Part shown: piece by piece, positions 34,527 to 44,943 of the stretch
Numbering within the stretch: position 1 is the first letter of the stretch
Layout: the number at the start of each line of letters is the position of its first letter
From: Devosia lucknowensis
GTDB lineage: Bacteria; Pseudomonadota; Alphaproteobacteria; Rhizobiales; Devosiaceae
NCBI RefSeq assembly: GCF_900177655.1
Contig: NZ_FXWK01000002.1
Location: 868,001 to 932,000, forward strand
Direction: 5' to 3'
DNA: 64,000 nt
Program-made: the position numbers and the translations under genes
The notes under the pieces: model-generated
Database searches by the model: none
Told to the model about the DNA's origin: nothing
The model's input: only the letters and a program-made list of their open reading frames with translations

Positions 34527-35270
34527 TCAGGGTGTGCCGGTGGTCTCTTCTTCCGACGCCAGGATGTCGAGCAACAGGTCCTGCGAACCTTTGATGTCAG
34601 CCTCACAGGCGAGGCCCAGCGCGATCCAGTCGCGGCTCCGGATAGCCTCGATCATGGCTTCGTGCTGGTCGGTGAAGCCGGCGCGGTGTTCGGTCTTGAG
34701 CAGATCGCGCATGCGGTCGGAGAGGAAGCGCACGTAGGGTCCCGAGCGCAGCCAGAGGTTTTCGATCTGGCTGAGCAGTACGCGGCTGCCCGCGGCCTGA
34801 TAGATGTGGAAGTGGAAAGCGCGGTTGGCCGCGGTCATCTCGGTATTGGTTCCGGCGCTGGCGCTGGCGCGATGGTGGGCGAGGATCTGCTCGAGCGTGA
34901 CGATATCGGCCTCGGTGAGCCTGGGTCCGGCGATGCGGGCGGTGGCGCCCTCGACGATCATGCGCGCCAGCGTGATGTCGCGCAGTTCCGTCGCGGTGAT
35001 GGCCGGAACATAGGCCGTGCCCGAGGCGGAAATGCTCAGGGCATTCTCCGATGCCAGGCGCCGCAGCGCCTCGCGCACCGGCATGTGGGAGGTATGGAAC
35101 CGCTCGGACAGGGACGCGATGGTGAAGGCTTTTCGTGCTTCGAAGGCCCCCGACATCAAGGCGTCGCGCAACTGCTCATAGACAAGGTCGTGCACCGTCT
35201 TGCGGGACGAGACGGGCTTCAACTCGCCGGTCGAGAATTTGCTTTCGAGCAATCCAATACCCTTTCCCAT
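34527..35270 (-). CDS. GntR/FadR (FCD) family transcriptional regulator
   Basis: The 247-residue protein has an N-terminal winged HTH (about residues 25-90, with TIASLSERFHTSHMPVREAL) and an FCD domain with ARMIVEGATARIAG and RAFHFHIYQAAGS, where His residues usually bind a metal-bound acid ligand. It is encoded inside the leftward catabolic operon, and is the obvious candidate for binding the paired TTTGATCAAA sites at 43463 and 43565. A related TATGATCAAC occurs 27 bases upstream of its own start (35297-35306), which would allow autoregulation. Confidence 0.9.
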   Translation of the reverse strand: MGKGIGLLESKFSTGELKPVSSRKTVHDLVYEQLRDALMSGAFEARKAFTIASLSERFHTSHMPVREALRRLASENALSISASGTAYVPAITATELRDITLARMIVEGATARIAGPRLTEADIVTLEQILAHHRASASAGTNTEMTAANRAFHFHIYQAAGSRVLLSQIENLWLRSGPYVRFLSDRMRDLLKTEHRAGFTDQHEAMIEAIRSRDWIALGLACEADIKGSQDLLLDILASEEETTGTP

Positions 35271-35334
35271 CGGCCGGCATCCCTACTCTTTGCTAGTATG
35301 ATCAACCGCCACCCACCGCAACTCGGAAATACCG

Positions 35335-36501
35335 CTAGCCAAGCTGCCGGACGAAGGCGGTCATGCGGTCCAGCGCCGTATCGATCTCGTCCAAGGACAA
35401 TGATCCGAAACAAACGCGCAGGCGTCCTTCGCCGGCGGCGCCGTAGAAGCTGCCTGCCTCGGTGACCACGCCGGCTTCGTCCATCAGGCGCTCGGCCAGG
35501 GTCTGCGCCGGCAGACCGAGGGCGGAAATGTCGGGGAAGGCATAGATGGTACCCTGCGGCCAGGGGCAGGTGATGCCGGAAATCTGGTTGAGGCGGGTGA
35601 CGACGCGGTCGCGCTTGGCGCGGTCGTCGGCAATGAGATCTGCGAGGATCGCGGGATCGCCGCTGAGCGCGGCAAGCGCGCCTTCCTGGATGAAGGTGTT
35701 GACGTGGGTCACGTCATTGGCGGTGATCTTGAGGATGGCGCCAACCGCCGCCGCGGGCGCCGCGAGGTAGCCGATACGCCAGCCGTCCATTGCATAGCTT
35801 TTGGTGAAGGCGAAGAGCGTGACCGTGCGCTCGGCCATGCCGGGCAGGGAGGCGATGGAGATGTGCCTGGCCTCGTCATAGACGATTTCCTCGTAGACCT
35901 CGTCCGAGACCACGATCAGGTCGTGGCGGATGGCGATGTCGGCCAGCGCCGTCAGTTCCTCGCGCGAATAGACGCGCCCGGTCGGATTGCACGGGTTGAT
36001 CAGCACGATCATCTTGGTGCGCGGCGTGACGCTGGCCTCGATGCGGGCAGCGTCGATGGCGTAGTCATTGGCCGCGTCGAGCGGGACCGGCACCGGTACA
36101 CCGCCGGCCAGTTCGATCTTGCCGATATGTTGCGGATAGTAGGGTTCGAGCAGGATGACTTCGTCGCCGTCGTCGATAAAGGCCATGAGGGCGGCATAGG
36201 AGCCGTGGGTCAGGCCATTGGTGACGACGACCTCGTCGGGCGAAACCTCCATGCCGTTCTGTCGCGCCAGCTTTTGCGCAATGGCCTCGCGCAGGGGCAA
36301 TATGCCGGGCAGGTCCGAATAGTGCACCTTGCCATCCTCAATGGCGGCGATGGTGGCATCCTTGATGTGCTGGGGCGTGTCGGCGAACGGCTTGCCCAGC
36401 TCCATATGGATCAGGTCTTCGCGGCCGCTTGCGGCAGCGCGCGCATACATGCCGAAGGATTTTTTCGAAGTGCCGGTGATGCGGCGGGCGAGTTGCTTCA
36501 T
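35335..36501 (-). CDS. PLP-dependent class I/II aminotransferase
   Basis: The 388-residue fold-type I aminotransferase has PLP-binding FAFTKSYAMDGWRIGY with the Schiff-base lysine (near 228), VTNGLTHGSYAALM, NPCNPTGRVYSREEL and a final RVCFGSLS Arg. This is the aspartate/aromatic aminotransferase (AAT_I) group; the substrate is not resolvable. In this operon it follows an FAD amine oxidase and precedes GntR, suggesting handling of amino acids released from imported peptides. The start gives MKQLARRITG. Confidence 0.9.
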   Translation of the reverse strand: MKQLARRITGTSKKSFGMYARAAASGREDLIHMELGKPFADTPQHIKDATIAAIEDGKVHYSDLPGILPLREAIAQKLARQNGMEVSPDEVVVTNGLTHGSYAALMAFIDDGDEVILLEPYYPQHIGKIELAGGVPVPVPLDAANDYAIDAARIEASVTPRTKMIVLINPCNPTGRVYSREELTALADIAIRHDLIVVSDEVYEEIVYDEARHISIASLPGMAERTVTLFAFTKSYAMDGWRIGYLAAPAAAVGAILKITANDVTHVNTFIQEGALAALSGDPAILADLIADDRAKRDRVVTRLNQISGITCPWPQGTIYAFPDISALGLPAQTLAERLMDEAGVVTEAGSFYGAAGEGRLRVCFGSLSLDEIDTALDRMTAFVRQLG

Positions 36502-36543
36502 GTCACATATCCTGACGGCAGTCGTGGTCGTGCGGGCGTGCGA

Positions 36544-37827
36544 TCATCGGGCGAACCTGTCCTTGAGACGGGCCTGGATGAGCGCAGCCGAGGCGACGAT
36601 GGGCGTAAAACGATGGAAGGGCAGCGGGCGCAGTGGCCGCAGCGGAATGGGCAGCTGGTCGGGGTCTTCGCCCTGGGCAGCGCGGGCCAGGACGCGGCCC
36701 AGCTGGGCGGTCATGGCGATGCCGCGGCCATTGCAGCCGATACCACCGAACCAGCCGTCATCCATCTGGTAGAGCCGCGGCAGGAAATCGGGCGTCATGG
36801 CGGCGACGCCGGTCCATACCACTTCGGGCGTGACGGCCTGTGGCAGGCCGAGTTCGCTACTGAGCCGTTCGGCGACGGTGCGGCCAAGACGGTCAAAAGC
36901 GCCGAACGGGATGGCCGCCATACCGCCGCTGATCAGGCGATTGTCGCGGTCGAGCCGATAGGTAAAGAGGTTTTGCCTCGTATCGCCGACGGGCCGGCCT
37001 TCGGGCGCGATGCGTCGGACTGTGTCGGCATCCGCCGGCGAGGTCGCGATCTGATAGACACGCAGGGGCACGGTCGAGCGGCCCATGCGCGCGGCGATGC
37101 CCATTGTAAATGCATTGGTACACTGAAGCACTTTTTTGGCGATCAGCGTCGCGCCTGAGCGCGTGGTGAGGCGCCAGCCGCTGCCATCGCGGGTGACCTT
37201 GTCGACGCTTTGCCCCTCGTGAACGGTGCCGCCGCGACGGCGGACGGACTGGACGAGGCCCCGCAGATAATCGAGCGGGTGGATGGTGCCGCCTTCCGCG
37301 TCGAGCAGCGCGCCGGAATAGATGTCCATGCCCGTCTGCTGACGGGTCTCGTCGGCATCAAGAAAGGTGACGGGGCGGCCCAGGTCCCGCCAGAGGGCAG
37401 CGCGGGCCCGGAGCATTTCGGCGCTCGCAGCACCGAAAGCCGGGTTGAGCCAGCCGACCTGTCGAGCGTCACAGTCGATACCGTCTTCCGCGATGGTGCG
37501 GAAAACCGCGTTGGCGCCGTCTCCCACGAGCCGCAGCAGCGCGTTGCCGCCCTGCTCGCCCAGCTTGGCCCGTACCGCATTGGGGTCGGCCTTGGCGAAA
37601 TTGGGAACCACGAAACCGGCATTCATGCCGCTGGCGCCGGCGCCGATTTGGCCCGCCTCGAGGACCGCAACCGAGCGTCCGGCAATAAGCAGTTCGCGCG
37701 CCGCGGTAAGGCCGGTGAAGCCGCCGCCGATCACGGCGACGTCGACGGATTGCGGCGGCGTCCCATCGGTTTCCGCCGGCAGGCGTGCGGTGCGCGTCCA
37801 GAGCGTATCCTTGGCAGGGCTGGGCAT
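36544..37827 (-). CDS. FAD-dependent amine/D-amino-acid oxidase-like oxidoreductase
   Basis: The 427-residue protein has the N-terminal FAD-binding motif DVAVIGGGFTGLTAARELL (29-47), a GASGMNAGFVVP loop, and a C-terminal FAD-contact motif GCNGRGIAMTAQLG, all of the DAO/PuuB (OrdL) family, which oxidises N-alkyl or D-amino acids and amines to imines. The substrate is unknown; peptide import nearby suggests D-amino acids or N-substituted amino acids. It ends 42 bases before the aminotransferase gene and starts two bases after the DppB-like permease gene. Confidence 0.88.
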   Translation of the reverse strand: MPSPAKDTLWTRTARLPAETDGTPPQSVDVAVIGGGFTGLTAARELLIAGRSVAVLEAGQIGAGASGMNAGFVVPNFAKADPNAVRAKLGEQGGNALLRLVGDGANAVFRTIAEDGIDCDARQVGWLNPAFGAASAEMLRARAALWRDLGRPVTFLDADETRQQTGMDIYSGALLDAEGGTIHPLDYLRGLVQSVRRRGGTVHEGQSVDKVTRDGSGWRLTTRSGATLIAKKVLQCTNAFTMGIAARMGRSTVPLRVYQIATSPADADTVRRIAPEGRPVGDTRQNLFTYRLDRDNRLISGGMAAIPFGAFDRLGRTVAERLSSELGLPQAVTPEVVWTGVAAMTPDFLPRLYQMDDGWFGGIGCNGRGIAMTAQLGRVLARAAQGEDPDQLPIPLRPLRPLPFHRFTPIVASAALIQARLKDRFAR

Positions 37828-37829
37828 GG

Positions 37830-38786
37830 TCAGGTCCGGATCCGCGGATCGAGCAGGATGTAGAGAAAATCCACGATCAGGTTGGCGATGACGATGAAGA
37901 AGCCGGCCAGCATGACCACGCCGATGATCACCGGCCGGTCCTGGGTCTGCACCGATTGCACGGCCAGCGAGCCGATGCCCTGGAGGCCGAAGACCTGCTC
38001 GGTGACCAGCGCTCCGCCCAGCAGTGCGGCGATATCGGCGCCGAGTTGGGTGGTGAGCGGCGAGAAGATCGAGCGCACGCCGTGCTTGTAGACGACCTTG
38101 CGCTCGGAGAGGCCCTTGGCGCGCGCCGTGCGGATATAGTCCTCGCCCAGAACCTCGAGCAGCTGGCCGCGCGTCAGTCGGGCATAGATGGCAGCCGAGG
38201 TAAAGGCCAGCGTGAACCAGGGCAGCATCAGGTGCCAGGCCCAGAGACCGGGATTGGGGAGAAACGGCTTGAATCCGCCCGGTGGAAACAGCGTGAAGCC
38301 GGCCTGACGCGGCACGAAATAGAGAAAATAGAGGGCTGCCATTCCGAGCACGAATGAGGGGAAGCTCACTCCGATCAGGACGAAACCCTGGCCCAGGCGG
38401 TCCAGAAGGCTGCCCGGCCGTCGCGCGGACATGATGCCGATGGGAATGCCCATGAGCAGCCAGAGGATGACGGCGCCGACGCAGAGCGAAACGGTCGCCG
38501 GCATGCGATTGCTGATGAGGTCGAGCACAGGCTGCTGGTTGCGATAGGAATAGCCCAGATCGCCACTGAGGCTGCGGCCTACAAAACTGAGATATTGCTC
38601 GAAGATCGGGCGATCGAGGCCCAGGTTTTCGCGCACCTGCGCCACCTGGGCTTCTGTCGCGCGCTCGCCGGCGACGACACGGGCCGGATCTCCGGGGGCG
38701 ACGAAGAACAGCGTGAAGACAAAGCCGCTCAGCATCACGAGGACAAGTGCGGCAAAGCCGATGCGGCTGGCGATGAAACGGATCAT
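37830..38786 (-). CDS. Peptide ABC transporter permease (DppB/OppB family)
   Basis: The 318-residue permease has an N-terminal transmembrane helix (residues 8-30), the DppB-specific periplasmic region with FVAPGDPARVVAGERA and GLDRPIFEQYLSFVGR, five further helices, and the EAA-type loop YIRTARAKGLSERKVVYKHG split across 234-253. It forms the channel with the DppC-like partner. Its start overlaps the upstream dppC-like stop by four bases (38783-38786). Confidence 0.94.
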   Translation of the reverse strand: MIRFIASRIGFAALVLVMLSGFVFTLFFVAPGDPARVVAGERATEAQVAQVRENLGLDRPIFEQYLSFVGRSLSGDLGYSYRNQQPVLDLISNRMPATVSLCVGAVILWLLMGIPIGIMSARRPGSLLDRLGQGFVLIGVSFPSFVLGMAALYFLYFVPRQAGFTLFPPGGFKPFLPNPGLWAWHLMLPWFTLAFTSAAIYARLTRGQLLEVLGEDYIRTARAKGLSERKVVYKHGVRSIFSPLTTQLGADIAALLGGALVTEQVFGLQGIGSLAVQSVQTQDRPVIIGVVMLAGFFIVIANLIVDFLYILLDPRIRT

Positions 38787-39717
38787 GGCGCGCTCCTCAC
38801 GGACGTCTTTTTCTTCTTGAGCGCTTTGTGACGCATGCTGGCGGGATCGAGCGCGTCGCGCAGGGCGTCACCCAGGATATTGAAGGACAGGGTGGTGAAC
38901 AGCAGCGCCAGGCCGGGGAAAAGCACCAGCCACCAGGCGAACATGTAGATGGAATTGTTGGCGGCCTCCGCCAGCATGCCGCCCCAGCTGGGCGCCGGTG
39001 GCACGATGCCCAGGCCGAGGAAGGACAAGGTTGCCTCGAAGATGATCGAGGTGGGCACCATCATGGTCGTATAGATGATGATCGGCGCCCCCAGATTGGG
39101 CAGGATGTCGGTGACCATGATCGACAGGTGCCCGGCGCCCATCGAGCGCGAGGCGGTGACGAATTCGCGTTCCCTGAGCGAAAGCACCTGGCCACGGATG
39201 ACGCGACCCATGGTGGTCCAGGAAAAAAACACAATGACGGTGAGGCTGAGTGGCAGGCTGGGGCCGAACACGGCCACCAGCGAGAGCATGCAGAGCAGCA
39301 CAGGGATGCTCATGACAAGATCCATCAGCCGGCCAAGGACCACATCGATCCAGCCGCCGAAATAACCGGCGACGAGGCCGACGGTGACGCCGATCATCGC
39401 GGCCAGCAGCGAGGCGACAAGGCCGATGGCCAGGGAAATGCGGGCCCCGTGGGCCAGGCGAACAAGGACGTCGCGCCCCAGCTGATCGGTACCGAAGAGA
39501 AATTCGCCGCCGGGCGGCACGGGCAGGCCGGTGGGGGTGAGGCCGATATCGAGGAACTGCGCGGTGGGGCCGTGGCCGGTCAATGCCGCGATGCCGTCGG
39601 CGCCGATTGCCGCGGCCACCAAGGCGATGATGAACAGCATGGCCAAGAGGCCGGCGCGGTCGGCGAGGAGGCGGCGCAGGGTGAGCTCGAGCGAGCCGCG
39701 CTGCTTGATTTCGGCGC

Positions 39718-39721
<4 letters not shown>
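38783..39721 (-). CDS. Peptide ABC transporter permease (DppC/OppC family)
   Basis: The 312-residue permease has six predicted helices and the OppC_N-type start, a FLFGTDQLGRDVLVRLAHGARISL segment (split near 74-97), and an EAA loop REREFVTASRSMGAGHLSIM. It pairs with the preceding-listed DppB-like permease. Its coding region overlaps those on both sides by four bases (ATGA), showing one translation-coupled transporter unit. Confidence 0.94.
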
Positions 39722-41562
<1,841 letters not shown>

Positions 41563-41632
41563 GAACGGAGAGGTCGCCCGGGCCTGAAGTGGGGAGGCCG
41601 GTTGCGCCGGCCTCCTGGGATTGGTGTCGCGA

Positions 41633-43372
41633 TCAGCGGCTCAGCCAGACATTGGTCCAGTCGCCATTGCCGCCAGCGGCATAGGGCAGGAAGTTCTGCA
41701 CTGCGGCACCGTGATAGAGAACGGTGGTCTGCGAGATCAGCGGCACGGTGGGCGGGTTGGCCATGACGATTTCATCGACCTGGTTCCAGAGCTTGGCTGC
41801 TTCCTCGAGATCGGACGTTGCCAGTGCCTTGGCGGCGATCTCGTTGGCCTCTTCGTTGTTGTAGTCGGAGAAGTTGAAGGTGCCGTGGGTGCCGTCATAG
41901 GTATATTGCGGCTGGAAGATCGAGCGCGCTGCGCCACCCGGCCAATCCGGCGACCAGCCCGATGGGACGAGATCCCACACGCCGTTGAGCGCGTTGTCGA
42001 AATTGGTGATGAGGCGCGGGTAGAAATCCGAAGCCGGGGTCGGCACCAGTTCGACCTTGAACCCGGCGGCTTCAAGGCTCGCCTGCAGCACCTGGGCCTC
42101 CGCCGCGCCATTGCCGGCATTGCGGAACGGCATCTTCAACGACAGGCCATCGGGATAGCCGGCTTGTGCCAGAAGCTCCTTTGCCTTGGCCGGGTCGCCT
42201 TCATTGTTGTTGGTCGGATAGGGCGCGAAATCGTGGTGGCCCAGAATGCCCAGCGGGAAGATGCCGTTGAGCGGCGTCGCAAATTCGGGCCCGCCCAGCT
42301 GCTGGACGATGGCGGCCTTGTTGACGGCATAGTTCAGCGCCTGGCGCACCAGCGGATCGCGCAGCGCCCCATCATTGTTTTCCGAAACGGTGTTGATCCA
42401 GATCATGCGCGAGCTGCCTTCGGCCAGCGTCGAGATTTTCTCGTCGCCCTGCATGGTCAGCATCTGCACCGTCACCGGCGGCACGTTGATGTCGTAGAGC
42501 ATGTCGCCGTCGCCCGACTGCAGCTGCTGCATGGCGGCATCGGGCTGAACGCCGGCAACAACCTCGATGGTGTCGACATAGGCCTTGCGCAGCGGATCGC
42601 TCTCGGCCTGCCAGGCCGGGTTGCGCACCAGGGTCACCTGCGTATCGGGCGTGTAGGAGTCGATGGTGTAGGGGCCGCTCGAAATGAAGTTCTCGCGATA
42701 TTCCGGGCTGTCGGGAAGGTAGTCGAGCACTTCCACCGGCGCCGGCGTCGTGACCGGCAGGGTGAGGAGATAGATGAAGTCGTTGGCCGCATATTTGAGG
42801 CGGAAGACAACCGTGTCGTCCGAGGGCGTTTCGATGCCTTCGACGTCCCCGGCCTCAATATAGGCCTTCATGGCCTCGACGGTCGGCTCGACGTCGGCAA
42901 AGCCGGCACAGAACTCGGCATAGCCAACGATCAGGTCTTCGAAATAGGACACGGCCGGATTGGGCAGCGAGGGATTGCAGATGCGCATGAAGCCGCGCTC
43001 GATGTCGGCCGCCACGATCTGGCGCGCTCCATCAGGCGCATCCCAATTGGCGCCCTGACGCAGCTTGAACGTGTAGGTCAGGCCCTCATCGGTGGGCACG
43101 GGAACGCTGTCGGCAAGGTCGGCCTGCGGCGCGATCTGCTCGTCGGCGTCGTTGGAGGCCGCGAAGTTGATCAGCTGGCGGGTGACGGCGCGGAAGAAGC
43201 TGCCGGTGTCCGCCGTGGCCGGCGGCACGGTGTCGAAGCGGTCGATTTCGGCGGTGCCCAGCACGCGCAGCGTACCGCCGGTCTGGGCATCCTGCGCCAG
43301 TACGCCCGTCGATCCCAACAAGGCGAGCGTCAGGCCCGCCAGAGCCATCCTGGCAGATGTGCGATGTGTCAT
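41633..43372 (-). CDS. Peptide ABC transporter substrate-binding protein (SBP family 5)
   Basis: The 579-residue protein has a Sec signal peptide (to about residue 26, VLA-QD) and the family-5 signature TYTFKLRQGANWDAPDGARQIVAAD near 90. It is the leading gene of the leftward operon and captures peptides, opines or similar solutes in the periplasm. The start at 43372 gives the signal peptide; a longer upstream frame is not plausible. The perfect TTTGATCAAA palindrome at 43463-43472 is 90 bases upstream. Confidence 0.94.
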   Translation of the reverse strand: MTHRTSARMALAGLTLALLGSTGVLAQDAQTGGTLRVLGTAEIDRFDTVPPATADTGSFFRAVTRQLINFAASNDADEQIAPQADLADSVPVPTDEGLTYTFKLRQGANWDAPDGARQIVAADIERGFMRICNPSLPNPAVSYFEDLIVGYAEFCAGFADVEPTVEAMKAYIEAGDVEGIETPSDDTVVFRLKYAANDFIYLLTLPVTTPAPVEVLDYLPDSPEYRENFISSGPYTIDSYTPDTQVTLVRNPAWQAESDPLRKAYVDTIEVVAGVQPDAAMQQLQSGDGDMLYDINVPPVTVQMLTMQGDEKISTLAEGSSRMIWINTVSENNDGALRDPLVRQALNYAVNKAAIVQQLGGPEFATPLNGIFPLGILGHHDFAPYPTNNNEGDPAKAKELLAQAGYPDGLSLKMPFRNAGNGAAEAQVLQASLEAAGFKVELVPTPASDFYPRLITNFDNALNGVWDLVPSGWSPDWPGGAARSIFQPQYTYDGTHGTFNFSDYNNEEANEIAAKALATSDLEEAAKLWNQVDEIVMANPPTVPLISQTTVLYHGAAVQNFLPYAAGGNGDWTNVWLSR

Positions 43373-43462
43373 TTGTTCCCTTTCTGCCCTTGCGGCAGTT
43401 CCCTTCAGCCCCGTGATCGCAGTTAAGCATCCCCTCAGGCGCCGGCGACCAGTGTCTGAGCA

Positions 43463-43472
43463 TTTGATCAAA
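43463..43472. promoter_or_regulatory. Operator-like palindrome 1, TTTGATCAAA
   Basis: A perfect 10-bp palindrome 90 bases upstream of the binding-protein start at 43372. An identical copy at 43565-43574 is 102 bases away (about ten helical turns) and 92 bases upstream of the amidohydrolase start. The symmetry suggests one regulator serves both divergent operons; the GntR protein encoded at 34527 is the candidate. Confidence 0.65.
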
Positions 43473-43564
43473 CGCATGCATAGTAGGGGCCCGGTTGTGG
43501 CGATGTCAACGCGGGGCATCCCGCAAAAGCGCGTGCAACAGTCGCTTCGGCAGTTTTGTGATTT

Positions 43565-43574
43565 TTTGATCAAA
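43565..43574. promoter_or_regulatory. Operator-like palindrome 2, TTTGATCAAA
   Basis: The second perfect copy, flanked by extra T residues and located 92 bases before the amidohydrolase start. It overlaps no coding sequence. In this 64-kb window I saw the full 10-mer only at these two places. Confidence 0.65.
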
Positions 43575-43666
43575 CGACTTTACAGCTGCCGGTGATGCCG
43601 ACACATTAGCGCCGCACATCGGCCGGTCGCGGCCCGACATCCCGTGCGCGCCGGAGGATTTTTTAT

Positions 43667-44914
43667 ATGGCTGCCATTGCTTTAACCAACGCTACCGTGT
43701 TCGATGGACGCCGTGACGAAGCCATTCCGGGCATGAACGTGCTCGTCGTCGATGGCCGGATCGAGGCCGTCACCGATCAATCCATCTCCGGCAAGGGCGT
43801 CACCGAATACGATGTCGGCGGCCGCACGCTGATGCCGGGCCTGATCGACGCACATGCCCATGTCTTTGCCATCAACCTCGTCGCCGAGCACGACCGCAAC
43901 ATCCCGCTCACCGAGATGACGGCGCGCGCCGTGCCGCGCATCCGCAAGATGCTCGATCGCGGCTTTACCAGCGTCCGCGATGTGGCCGGCGGCGATGTCG
44001 GCATCCGCAATGCCATCGCCGGGGGCTTTATTCCAGGGCCACGTCTTTTCGTCGGCGGGCCCGCGCTCAGCCAGATCGGCGGCCACGGCGATCACCGCAG
44101 CACAACCGACGAAAGCCTCGATATCGACCTCAATTCGAGCGCCTTCTACTTCACCTGCCGCATCGTCGAGGGTGTCGACAATCTGCGCAGCGTCGTCCGC
44201 AACGAATTGCGCAAGGGCGCCGACCACATCAAGGTACTGGCCTCGGGCGGCGTCGGTTCGCCCACGGACGCCATCGACGTGCCCCAGTATAGCGAAGAGG
44301 AAATCCGCACCGTGGTGCGGGAAGCCTCGGTGCGCGGCAAATATGTGTGTGCGCACGCCTATGAAAGTGCAGCGATCGCCCATTCCATCCGCGCCGGCGT
44401 CCGCACCATCGAGCACGCCAACCTGATCAACAGCGAAACCGCCAGCATGGTCGCCGCTGCCAATGCCTTCGTCGTGCCGACGCTCGTTGCCTACGAAGTG
44501 ACTGCACAGCACGGCGAGCGCCTTGGCCTTTCCCCCTATGTCATGCAGAAGCTCAACATGGTCAACGATGCCGGCATCGTCATGCTCGGCCTTTGCGAGG
44601 ACGCAGGCGTCAAACTCGGCTTCGGCACCGACCTGATGGGCGACATGGAATTTGCCCAGCTGCAGGAATTCACCATCCGCGCCCGCGTGCAGCGTCCGGT
44701 GGACGTGCTGAAGTCGGCGACGTCGGTCAATGCGGAAATCGTTCAGCGCCCCGATCTGGGCGTCATCGCGCCCGGTGCCACAGCCGACATCATCGTTGTC
44801 GACGGCGATCCGCTCAAGGACATCGCCATCCTCACCGAACCCGAGAAAAACCTGCGCCTGATCATGAAGGAAGGCCAGATCTACAAGACCGATCTCGGCG
44901 CCAAGTCCGCCTGA
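43667..44914 (+). CDS. Metal-dependent amidohydrolase (prolidase/imidazolonepropionase-like)
   Basis: The 415-residue TIM-barrel amidohydrolase has the metal-binding LIDAHAHVF (HxH near 63-67), a DHIKVLASGG segment whose Lys (near 187) is the candidate carboxylated metal bridge, CAHAYES and TIEHANL (His ligands), and the FGTDLMG Asp (near 328). This pattern matches Xaa-Pro or Xaa-Arg/Lys dipeptidase-type amidohydrolases. A strong GGAGGA site precedes the ATG. It is followed by an S9 peptidase and is divergent from the peptide transporter, so it probably hydrolyses imported peptides or cyclic amides. Confidence 0.92.
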   Translation: MAAIALTNATVFDGRRDEAIPGMNVLVVDGRIEAVTDQSISGKGVTEYDVGGRTLMPGLIDAHAHVFAINLVAEHDRNIPLTEMTARAVPRIRKMLDRGFTSVRDVAGGDVGIRNAIAGGFIPGPRLFVGGPALSQIGGHGDHRSTTDESLDIDLNSSAFYFTCRIVEGVDNLRSVVRNELRKGADHIKVLASGGVGSPTDAIDVPQYSEEEIRTVVREASVRGKYVCAHAYESAAIAHSIRAGVRTIEHANLINSETASMVAAANAFVVPTLVAYEVTAQHGERLGLSPYVMQKLNMVNDAGIVMLGLCEDAGVKLGFGTDLMGDMEFAQLQEFTIRARVQRPVDVLKSATSVNAEIVQRPDLGVIAPGATADIIVVDGDPLKDIAILTEPEKNLRLIMKEGQIYKTDLGAKSA

Positions 44915-44943
44915 GCCCTTCCTTTCCAGCGCGAGTGCCGCCC

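Larger units (their letters stand above)
43373..43666. other. Divergent promoter region of the peptide locus
   Basis: This 294-bp region separates the two divergent operons and has no gene. It carries the two TTTGATCAAA palindromes, one near each end, and a GGAGGA ribosome-binding site directly before the amidohydrolase ATG. A weak TTTACA (43579-43584) with a CACATT at 17-base spacing could be the rightward promoter. Confidence 0.6.

Noticed and set aside
44593..44943. A 117-residue N-terminal extension of the S9 peptidase
   Set aside because: It lies inside the amidohydrolase gene in another frame; the ATG at 44944 is after a clear intergenic gap.
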